Shown piece by piece: positions 6,275 through 10,854 of a DNA stretch of 10,854 bases. Numbering within the stretch: position 1 is the first letter of the stretch; each line of letters opens with the position of its first letter. Position numbers and translations under genes: made by a program. The DNA is taken from positions 1-10,854 of the forward strand of contig DBEA01000016.1 in assembly GCA_002293845.1 (NCBI GenBank), read 5' to 3'. Under the pieces are notes generated by a model, which had not been told where the DNA came from, did not search any database, and saw only the letters and a program-made list of their open reading frames with translations. The stretch is from Patescibacteria group bacterium UBA918 (GTDB lineage Bacteria > Patescibacteriota > Minisyncoccia > Phycocordibacterales > UBA918).

Positions 6275-7426
6275 ATGAATTTCAAAAAAGATTTCCAGAT
6301 CGAAAAGGTTCCTGGTTCCATGGTCAAGATTACCGGTGAAATTCCCTATGAGGAATTAGAGAAGCATCGCGCCAAAGCCATAAAAGAACTGGGGCAAAAC
6401 CTGAAGGTGGACGGTTTTCGACCGGGCCATGTTCCGGAGGCCGTAGTGGTCCAAAAAGTGGGCGAGATGACGCTTTTGACCGAAATGGCCGAACGCGCCA
6501 TGGCCGCCGTGTATCCTGAGATATTAAAAGCGCACGAGATCGATCCTATCGGTCGACCGGAGATACAGATCACCAAGATCGCGCCGGGAAACCCTCTCGG
6601 TTTCACTGCCACCGTGGCCGTACTCCCCGAGATCGATTTGCCTGATTATAAAAATCTGGCTCGGGAGGAGAACGCCAGCAAGTCCGACGTGGCCGTTACC
6701 GACGAAGATGTCGACAAGCAGGTACAGGATATTCTCCGCCAGAAAGCCGCTTACGAACGTTTGCAAGAAAAAACGCGGAAAAACGCGGAACTGACGCAGA
6801 CTGACGCGGAAGAAACTCATACTCATGCTGATGGTACAGTTCATAGCGGACCGGCGCACGATGACGAGGGAAAACCACTCGAAGACAGCAACGACTTGAA
6901 GATTCCCGAACTCACCGACGAAGTAGTGAAGACCCTTGGCGCGCCCGGACAACTCGAAAGCGTGGCTGATTTCAAGGCCAAGCTCCGCGAACACTTGGAG
7001 ATCGAGAAGAAGCGCGAAGCGGAAGCTAAGCATCGCGCCGCTCTGACGGACAAGATCATCGCGGGTAGCTCCTTTGAACTGCCGCCGATACTGATCGATT
7101 CGGAGATCGGACAGATGTTCGCTCAGATGGAGGAAGACATCAAGCGCGCCGGGTTGTCGGTCGACGACTATCTAAACCACATGAAGAAGACGCGCGAGGA
7201 CTTGAAGAAAGAGTGGACGCCGACCGCCGAGAAGCGCGCTCGCCTACAGCTGGTCCTCAACGAGATCGCCAAGAAAGAGTCCATCTTGCCCGAAAAGGAA
7301 GCTGTCGAGCACGAAGTGAAGCACCTCCTAGAACACTACAAAAACGCCGACGAGACCCGCGTGCGCATCTACGTGGCTTCGGTGCTCCAGAACGAAGCGG
7401 TGATGAAGTTTTTGGAGAGCCAGTAA
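6275..7426 (+). CDS. tig: Trigger factor lacking the PPIase domain
   Basis: Trigger factor is a ribosome-associated chaperone that shields nascent chains at the exit tunnel. The ribosome-binding domain (1-120) carries the signature GFRPGHVP at 47-54. The usual FKBP-type prolyl isomerase domain (about 100 residues in E. coli, total 432) is missing. The arm helix 144-170 runs instead into a hydrophilic linker (171-205) with four histidines (H182, H184, H190, H195) and many Asp/Glu residues. The C-terminal chaperone domain follows (210-383). The DNA of the linker contains tandem repeats (6771-6826). PPIase activity is dispensable in known trigger factors, so chaperone function is plausible. The ATG at 6275 fits the family N-terminus; no SD is present. 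The neighbouring clpP gene repeats the tig-clp association common in bacteria. Confidence 0.95.
   Translation: MNFKKDFQIEKVPGSMVKITGEIPYEELEKHRAKAIKELGQNLKVDGFRPGHVPEAVVVQKVGEMTLLTEMAERAMAAVYPEILKAHEIDPIGRPEIQITKIAPGNPLGFTATVAVLPEIDLPDYKNLAREENASKSDVAVTDEDVDKQVQDILRQKAAYERLQEKTRKNAELTQTDAEETHTHADGTVHSGPAHDDEGKPLEDSNDLKIPELTDEVVKTLGAPGQLESVADFKAKLREHLEIEKKREAEAKHRAALTDKIIAGSSFELPPILIDSEIGQMFAQMEEDIKRAGLSVDDYLNHMKKTREDLKKEWTPTAEKRARLQLVLNEIAKKESILPEKEAVEHEVKHLLEHYKNADETRVRIYVASVLQNEAVMKFLESQ
6771..6826 (+). repeat. Short tandem repeats in the tig linker
   Basis: AAACGCGGAA occurs twice in tandem (6771-6780, 6781-6790). CTGACGCAGA/CTGACGCGGA follow in tandem (6791-6800, 6801-6810), then ACTCAT twice (6815-6826, encoding Thr-His-Thr-His). 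The 10-base units are out of codon phase singly but in total preserve the reading frame. Confidence 0.85.
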
Positions 7427-7429
7427 TAG

Positions 7430-7465
7430 AAAAATCGCGGTGTGATGAGCACCGCGATTTTTTGA
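7430..7465 (+). terminator. Rho-independent terminator after tig
   Basis: A perfect 13-base-pair stem (7430-7442 with 7450-7462) with a 7-base loop ends in a run of T. It starts 3 bases after the tig stop, so tig and clpP are separate transcription units unless there is read-through. Confidence 0.9.
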
Positions 7466-7494
7466 CTGCCTAAGATGCAAGCCTTCGTTGTTTC

Positions 7495-7503
7495 TGTTAG
7501 GAT
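7495..7503 (+). promoter_or_regulatory. Candidate extended -10 promoter of clpP
   Basis: TGT followed by TAGGAT (7498-7503) forms an extended -10 without a clear -35. A start near 7510 would give a leader of about 30 bases, matching the nusA and ppa leaders. Confidence 0.35.
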
Positions 7504-7522
7504 ATTTGCGTTGCTTTGTTAA

Positions 7523-7546
7523 TTTTGGAATTTGGAAATATGGAAA
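7523..7546 (+). repeat. Octamer tandem repeat spanning the clpP start codon
   Basis: Three consecutive 8-base units TTTTGGAA, TTTGGAAA and TATGGAAA occur at 7523-7530, 7531-7538 and 7539-7546. The ATG of clpP lies inside the third unit. No classical SD spacing is present, although the GGAA units are purine-rich. Confidence 0.7.
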
Positions 7547-8142
7547 TTAAAAATCAGGAAATAAAGAGCCAATTAGTGCCGATGGTCATCGAAAAGACCG
7601 TAGGGGGCGAGCGAGCTTTCGACATTTATTCACGCCTTCTTAAGGAGCGCATCGTCTTCGTCACCGGTGCTATCGAGGATCATATGGCCAACTTAGTAGT
7701 GGCCCAGCTCTTGTTCCTCGAGGCCGAGGACCCGAAGAAGGACATTTATCTCTACATCAACAGCCCGGGGGGTAGCGTAACTGCTGGTCTGTCGATCGTG
7801 GACACCATGAACCACATCAAGCCGGACGTTGCGACGGTTTGCGTCGGCATGGCCGCTTCAATGGGTTCGGTATTACTCTCTCAGGGAGCGAAGGGCAAGC
7901 GCGCTATTCTGCCGAACGCCGAAGTGATGATCCATCAGCCATGGGGCGGCGTGCAGGGCCAAGCATCCGACATTGAAATTACGGCTCGTCACATCTTAAA
8001 GACGCGTGATCGCTTGAACAAGATGTTGGCAAAGGCCACCAAGCAACCGATGGCTCGCATTGAGAAAGATACCGACCGTGATTTCTTCATGGATGCCGAG
8101 GAAGCGAAAGCCTACGGCATAGTGGATACGATCTACTCTTAA
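7540..8142 (+). CDS. clpP: ATP-dependent Clp protease proteolytic subunit ClpP
   Basis: ClpP forms the tetradecameric serine protease barrel that degrades proteins unfolded by ClpX, ClpA or ClpC. From the ATG at 7540 it is 200 residues, the normal length. An in-frame TTG at 7516 would add eight residues encoded by the repeat leader and is less likely. The catalytic triad is present: S107 in GMAASMGS (103-110), H132 in MIHQP (130-134) and D181 in TDRDFF (178-183). The oxyanion-side loop SPGGSV (75-80) and the handle helix (about 141-168) are normal. No partner Clp ATPase gene lies in the window. It is preceded by the tig terminator and followed by its own hairpin, so it is probably monocistronic. 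Confidence 0.97.
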   Translation: MEIKNQEIKSQLVPMVIEKTVGGERAFDIYSRLLKERIVFVTGAIEDHMANLVVAQLLFLEAEDPKKDIYLYINSPGGSVTAGLSIVDTMNHIKPDVATVCVGMAASMGSVLLSQGAKGKRAILPNAEVMIHQPWGGVQGQASDIEITARHILKTRDRLNKMLAKATKQPMARIEKDTDRDFFMDAEEAKAYGIVDTIYS

Positions 8143-8156
8143 TAAAGCAGGGTGGC

Positions 8157-8193
8157 GAAAACGGGCCGCCGGCTATGCCGGCGGCCCGTTTTC
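8157..8193 (+). terminator. Terminator hairpin after clpP
   Basis: A perfect 17-base-pair, very GC-rich stem (8157-8173 with 8177-8193) with a TAT loop sits 14 bases after the clpP stop. The trailing T run is only four bases and is part of the stem. Confidence 0.8.
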
Positions 8194-8231
8194 AATCGAG
8201 CGTTTATCTGTTAATGTACCAAAGACAGCTA

Positions 8232-8262
8232 TTCAGACCCGGTCGCCTGCTGAACTTATAAT
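8232..8262 (+). promoter_or_regulatory. Candidate promoter of rny
   Basis: A consensus TATAAT at 8257-8262 lies 14 bases before the rny ATG. The best -35-like hexamer is TTCAGA (8232-8237) at 19 bases. The predicted transcript would carry a leader of only about 8 bases. Confidence 0.45.
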
Positions 8263-8276
8263 TTAACGATCAAAAC

Positions 8277-9800
8277 ATGCCGACGATCATATTGGTCGGT
8301 TCCTTGGCCCTAATCGCTGGTCTGGTACTGGGTTACATTGGCCGATACTGGCATGCCCTTTACCGGAGATCATCCCTCGAACTCGACCTTAAAGAGAGAT
8401 CTTTGGAGGCCGAAGAGAAGGCCTTGAAGATAGTGGAAAAGGCGGAGGCCAGAGCGACCGAGCTGGAACGTGAGACCAAGAACGCCTGCCGCACTCTCGA
8501 GGAGAAACTAGAGCAGAAGGAGAACCGTCTTAATAAGAAGGAGGAACTTTTGGACCAGCGTCAGATCGACGTCGACTCACAAGTGGAGAATGTCCGGACT
8601 AAGATCGAAGAGGTCAAATCCATCAAGACTCGTCTGGACGATCATAAAAAAGAACTCGACGCCAAACTCGAAGAGGTGGCTGGCCTTTCTCGTGAAGAGG
8701 CTTATGAACGCCTAACGAGCAACATCGCGAACGAACGCGAAGAAGACCTTCTCGGCCGTTTGCGCAAATTGGAGATGGCCGGCGAAGAACAATATGAAGA
8801 AAAGGCGAGGAATCTACTTTTGGCGGCCATTCACCGCGTCGGCAACTCTATGCCGGGCAATGTCATGACCGCTTCGGTCGAGTTGCCGAGCGAGGACCTA
8901 AAGGGCAAAGTGATCGGCAAAGAAGGGCGCAACGTGCGCGCTTTCGAGCGGCTGACCGGCGTCGATGTCCTCATCGATGACACCCCGGGCTATATCGTTC
9001 TTTCTTCCTTCGACCCGATTCGCCGCGAGATCGCCCGTGTCGCTTTGGAAATGCTCCTCAAGGATGGCCGCATCCAGCCGGCCAAGATCGAGGAGATGGT
9101 GGAGGAAGCGCGCAAGCAAGTAGCCAAGACCGTGAGACAAATGGGAGAAAAAGCCTCCTACGAAGCCGGTGTTGCTAATCTTCACCCCGACCTCATCACC
9201 ATTCTCGGACGACTACATTTCCGCACTAGCTACGGCCAGAACGTGTTGTGGCATTCGGTCGAGATGGCTCACATCGCCGGCATCATCGCTAAGGAAATAG
9301 GCGTCGACGAGGCCGTCGCCCGCGCCGGAGCCCTCCTCCACGACATCGGCAAGACCGTGAGTCACGAGGTCCAAGGTACGCACGTGGAGATCGGCATTCG
9401 TATTCTGCAGAAGTACGGCGTCGACGAGAAAGTGATCCTCGCCATGCGCGCTCACCACGAAGAATACCCATACGAAACTCCGGAATCCATCATCGTGCAG
9501 GTGGCGGACGCCCTTTCGGGCGGCCGACCGGGAGCACGTCGAGACTCGATCGAAAACTACATCAAGCGGCTGTCCGAACTCGAAGCGATCGCCACGGCGA
9601 TCGCGGGCGTCGAGAAGGCTTTCGCCATCGCCGCCGGTCGCGAAGTAAGAGTGTTGGTAAACCCGGAGAAACTGTCCGACATGGCCACTCACGAGCTCGC
9701 TCGTACCATCGCCACCAATATCGAAGCGCAATTGCGTTATCCTGGAGAGATCAAAGTCCACGTCATTCGTGAGACCAGGGTGATATCATATGCGAGGTAG
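8277..9800 (+). CDS. rny: Ribonuclease Y
   Basis: RNase Y is a membrane-anchored endoribonuclease that starts mRNA decay in bacteria lacking RNase E. These 507 residues are close to the usual 520. An N-terminal transmembrane helix (about 3-21) is followed by a long charged coiled coil (about 30-160). The KH domain has GKVIGKEGRN at 210-219. The HD phosphohydrolase domain has H326, the HD pair 355-356 in LLHDIGK, the AHHEEYPYE segment (392-400) and D411 in VADALSGG. The C-terminus ends in the family-like ETRVISYAR. The ATG at 8277 keeps the membrane helix; there is no SD. A 50-residue gene with a strong SD begins 15 bases after the stop and is probably cotranscribed. Confidence 0.97.
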   Translation: MPTIILVGSLALIAGLVLGYIGRYWHALYRRSSLELDLKERSLEAEEKALKIVEKAEARATELERETKNACRTLEEKLEQKENRLNKKEELLDQRQIDVDSQVENVRTKIEEVKSIKTRLDDHKKELDAKLEEVAGLSREEAYERLTSNIANEREEDLLGRLRKLEMAGEEQYEEKARNLLLAAIHRVGNSMPGNVMTASVELPSEDLKGKVIGKEGRNVRAFERLTGVDVLIDDTPGYIVLSSFDPIRREIARVALEMLLKDGRIQPAKIEEMVEEARKQVAKTVRQMGEKASYEAGVANLHPDLITILGRLHFRTSYGQNVLWHSVEMAHIAGIIAKEIGVDEAVARAGALLHDIGKTVSHEVQGTHVEIGIRILQKYGVDEKVILAMRAHHEEYPYETPESIIVQVADALSGGRPGARRDSIENYIKRLSELEAIATAIAGVEKAFAIAAGREVRVLVNPEKLSDMATHELARTIATNIEAQLRYPGEIKVHVIRETRVISYAR

Positions 9801-9815
9801 CGAAAGGAGGCCGAC

Positions 9816-9968
9816 ATGGCCAAATGTCGTCATTGTCACGATAGTGGCTTAGTCTTATTCCCCCTTTGGGGTTACGTGATCTGGGCACACGCGGCATTCG
9901 GACTGACGCCACCAGACTGGTGTTACGTCGAGGTGCCCTGCCGACACTTTATCGGCCTTAAATACTAA
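9816..9968 (+). CDS. Small Cys/His protein (50 residues), possible zinc-binding membrane peptide
   Basis: A short ORF starts with ATG at 9816, 5 bases after a near-perfect SD, AAAGGAGG (9803-9810). That is far stronger than any signal before the core genes here. The product has CRHCHDSG at 4-11 and, near the end, C36 and C42 with H44 (PCRHF, 41-45). This gives a C-x2-C and C-x5-C-x-H arrangement that could hold zinc. The middle (about 11-30) is strongly hydrophobic with three aromatics and one His, so it may be membrane-embedded, placing the Cys clusters close together. I do not recognise a family. Its position 15 bases behind membrane-bound RNase Y suggests cotranscription. A hairpin terminator follows 2 bases after the stop. 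Confidence 0.7.
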   Translation: MAKCRHCHDSGLVLFPLWGYVIWAHAAFGLTPPDWCYVEVPCRHFIGLKY

Positions 9969-9970
9969 AG

Positions 9971-9998
9971 ACGGCCGGTCGCTATCGCGACCGGCCGT
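9971..9998. terminator. Bidirectional hairpin between two convergent small genes
   Basis: A perfect 12-base-pair GC-rich stem (9971-9982 with 9987-9998) has a four-base loop. It lies 2 bases after the plus-strand 50-residue gene and 13 bases after the minus-strand 65-residue gene. Tails are TTTA on plus and CTTTAGTATTTAA on minus, so the U-tracts are modest. Confidence 0.7.
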
Positions 9999-10011
9999 TT
10001 ACCACTTGTGC

Positions 10012-10209
10012 TCATTTCGAGGGCTTCGCGACAACGCGATAACCCCCTGATTCGGGCAATTCCACTTCCGTGCCCTCCGGCAAGTGAGTGGAACTACCCC
10101 CGAAGACGGCCGGGTGTTCGGCCGCGAACTTGGGGGCAACGGACACAGCCCCAAATTCCGCAATGTTCTGATTCGCCGTCGGCCCGGCGAAACTGGCACC
10201 TTTTTTCAT
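10012..10209 (-). CDS. Small protein of unknown function (65 residues)
   Basis: This ORF on the minus strand is preceded by a strong SD (AGAGGAGAG, ending 3 bases before the ATG), which supports real translation. The product starts with MKKG, has an Ala/Gly/Phe/Pro-rich middle (about 8-40) with NQN and GGSS turns, and ends in a short beta-like segment (GTEVELPESGGYRVVAK, 46-62). It has no Cys, no clear transmembrane helix and no motif I recognise. It is transcribed away from hup and converges on the 50-residue gene. Its upstream region contains a terminator and an alternative hairpin that may control read-through into it. The function cannot be named. Confidence 0.65.
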   Translation of the reverse strand: MKKGASFAGPTANQNIAEFGAVSVAPKFAAEHPAVFGGSSTHLPEGTEVELPESGGYRVVAKPSK

Positions 10210-10244
10210 ATTCTCTCCTCTTTAAGAACTTTGACCCCTTCTCA

Positions 10245-10270
10245 CAAAAAACCGACCTAGGCGGTCGGTT
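10245..10270 (-). terminator. Leader terminator (attenuator) upstream of the 65-residue gene
   Basis: On the minus strand, AACCGACC (10270-10263) pairs with GGTCGGTT (10257-10250) across a five-base loop, followed by five further T's (10249-10245). It lies 36 bases upstream of the gene's ATG with no clear promoter in between. It therefore probably attenuates the gene rather than ending an unrelated transcript. Confidence 0.65.
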
Positions 10271-10305
10271 CTTGTTGATATACACCACACAATCACCGAC
10301 CTAGG
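10251..10305. repeat. 11-base direct repeat ACCGACCTAGG, two copies
   Basis: Exact copies occur at 10251-10261 and 10295-10305, 44 bases apart. The first is half of the leader terminator; the second includes most of the palindrome GACCTAGGTC (10298-10307). In the minus-strand RNA the upstream copy can pair with the terminator's first arm in place of the downstream copy. Confidence 0.8.
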
Positions 10306-10374
10306 TCAGGTAAAGTAAGCAAAACCAAAAAAATTGGTCTTCTGCTGACTGCGTGGCGAATACGAGATAGCCAT
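10306..10374 (-). CDS. Candidate leader peptide (22 residues) with Phe/Tyr-rich end
   Basis: On the minus strand, ATG at 10374 opens a 22-codon frame ending in TGA at 10308-10306. The last eight residues are Phe-Phe-Gly-Phe-Ala-Tyr-Phe-Thr (four Phe, one Tyr). The stop codon touches the palindromic repeat that can form the antiterminator. The predicted transcription start falls on or next to the A of the ATG, so it could be translated as a leaderless RNA. The composition partly reflects a T-rich tract, so chance is possible. Confidence 0.35.
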   Translation of the reverse strand: MAISYSPRSQQKTNFFGFAYFT

Positions 10375-10380
10375 GTATTA

Positions 10381-10408
10381 ACTATATCATCTAATCTGAA
10401 AACACCAA
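10381..10408 (-). promoter_or_regulatory. Candidate promoter for the leader and 65-residue gene
   Basis: Read on the minus strand, TTGGTG (10408-10403) and TATAGT (10386-10381) have a 16-base spacer. The predicted start near 10374 gives an attenuated RNA of about 130 bases ending at the hairpin at 10245, or read-through into the gene. Confidence 0.45.
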
Positions 10409-10444
10409 AAAATTACAACACGCATTACTCACTACAGGAAGTGA

Positions 10445-10472
10445 TTGCCGATGAAAAACCCTGATATATAAT
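10445..10472 (+). promoter_or_regulatory. Promoter of the HU gene
   Basis: TTGCCG (10445-10450) and consensus TATAAT (10467-10472) are 16 bases apart. The predicted start near 10479 gives a leader of about 73 bases, the longest of the plus-strand genes here. It excludes the in-frame ATG at 10471, which overlaps the -10, as start codon. Confidence 0.65.
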
Positions 10473-10478
10473 GTTTTT

Positions 10479-10551
10479 AAGCCAGCGATCATGGCAAGCG
10501 CGATCCAAGCGATCAGACGCGACCATTAGCAACTCGTTAATATCCATAACT
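10479..10551 (+). promoter_or_regulatory. Leader of the HU gene with GCGATC repeats and a 12-codon ORF
   Basis: GCGATC occurs three times (10485-10490, 10500-10505, 10509-10514). A short frame from ATG 10491 to TAG 10527-10529 encodes 12 residues. It is out of frame with HU and has no SD. No terminator is visible in the leader, so any control would be translational. Confidence 0.35.
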
Positions 10552-10824
10552 ATGAATAAGGCAGACATCATCAACAAGGTCCACGAGGTTCTAAACACCA
10601 CCAAGGCCGACGCCGAGCGCGCGGTCGAGTGCGTCATCGATAACATCGTCGATTCCCTCAAAAGCGGACAGGAGGTTTCGATTGCCGGTCTCGGCATCTT
10701 CTCGGCCAAGAAGCGCGAGGCTCGTACGGCTCGTAACCCTCGCACCGGCGAGTCGATCGAAGTGCCGGCCATGCGCGTGCCTAAGTTCCGCGCGGCTAAG
10801 GCTTTGAAAGAGGCGGTCAAATAA
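10552..10824 (+). CDS. hup: DNA-binding protein HU (histone-like)
   Basis: HU is a dimeric nucleoid protein that bends and compacts DNA without strong sequence preference. From the ATG at 10552 it is exactly 90 residues, the classic HU length. It opens MNKADIINKV, has SIAGLGIF at 43-50, the beta-arm with ARNPRTGESIEVPA at 60-73 (including the intercalating-type Pro in NPRTG) and the C-terminal helix PKFRAAKALKEAVK (77-90). IHF-like proteins are similar, but length and arm favour HU. An upstream in-frame ATG at 10471 would add 27 residues but lies in the promoter. No SD is seen. The divergent leader and 65-residue gene share its upstream region. Confidence 0.95.
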   Translation: MNKADIINKVHEVLNTTKADAERAVECVIDNIVDSLKSGQEVSIAGLGIFSAKKREARTARNPRTGESIEVPAMRVPKFRAAKALKEAVK

Positions 10825-10854
10825 ACCAACATCCAGCACCATAAAACCGCCCCT

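Noticed and set aside
7516..7539. TTG start extending clpP by eight residues
   Set aside because: The added residues are encoded by the low-complexity leader, and the ATG at 7540 gives the usual family length.
9999..10304. Other frames on both strands overlapping the 65-residue gene (10008-10304, 9999-10199, 10094-10288)
   Set aside because: None has an SD, and they run across the hairpin and repeats; only the 10209 start has a strong SD.
10471..10551. Upstream ATG giving a 117-residue HU
   Set aside because: That ATG overlaps the consensus -10 box, and 90 residues is the exact HU length from ATG 10552.
1..10854. Alternative genetic code (UGA as glycine, as in Gracilibacteria)
   Set aside because: nusA ends in TGA at the right length, and no gene contains in-frame TGA at conserved positions.
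10825..10854. Possible first arm of a terminator after hup (AAAACCGCCCCT)
   Set aside because: The sequence ends before any second arm, so it cannot be judged.

Overview
The window looks like a chromosomal housekeeping segment of a bacterium from the candidate phyla radiation (Patescibacteria, perhaps Parcubacteria-like). This rests on a combination of traits: a trigger factor with no PPIase domain, a PilB/GspE-type ATPase without its zinc cysteines, RNase Y as a stand-alone endonuclease, unrecognised exported coiled-coil and single-pass proteins, AT-rich low-complexity leaders, and core genes without Shine-Dalgarno sequences. The placement is an inference. The standard genetic code fits, since nusA ends in TGA. 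I see no tRNA, rRNA, CRISPR array, insertion sequence or prophage gene.

Layout. Positions 1-1696 (minus) hold pilB/gspE, whose last residues lie outside the window. Positions 1794-2474 (minus) hold an exported protein resembling a lytic transglycosylase, with a strong promoter and a good terminator. A 330-base divergent intergenic region (2475-2803) carries promoters in both directions and a terminator hairpin ahead of nusA. On the plus strand follow nusA (2804-4177) and inorganic pyrophosphatase (4221-4742, with its own promoter inside the end of nusA). Next is a two-gene envelope operon (4843-5694 and 5703-6185), then tig (6275-7426), clpP (7540-8142) and rny (8277-9800). A 50-residue Cys/His protein (9816-9968) follows rny by 15 bases. 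A 65-residue protein on the minus strand (10012-10209) converges on it. HU (10552-10824) closes the window.

How it works together. Most plus-strand genes are single transcription units separated by long, nearly perfect GC-rich terminator hairpins, with short leaders of roughly 5-35 bases predicted from promoter positions. The functions cluster around gene expression and protein and RNA turnover: NusA (transcription), trigger factor (folding), ClpP (proteolysis), RNase Y (mRNA decay), pyrophosphatase (drives polymerisation) and HU (nucleoid). The cell surface is represented by a pilus/secretion ATPase, a muralytic-like protein and the envelope pair.

The most interesting signal lies at 10245-10374 on the minus strand, upstream of the 65-residue gene. 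A 22-codon leader ORF ending in a Phe/Tyr-rich stretch is followed by two copies of an 11-base repeat, which can form mutually exclusive antiterminator and terminator hairpins. This has the architecture of a ribosome-dependent transcription attenuator controlling an uncharacterised small gene. Also notable are the CTACTTACTA...CTAGAA leaders shared by nusA and ppa, the octamer-repeat leader of clpP, the His-rich tandem-repeat linker replacing the trigger factor PPIase domain, and the contrast between SD-less core genes and accessory small genes with strong SDs.
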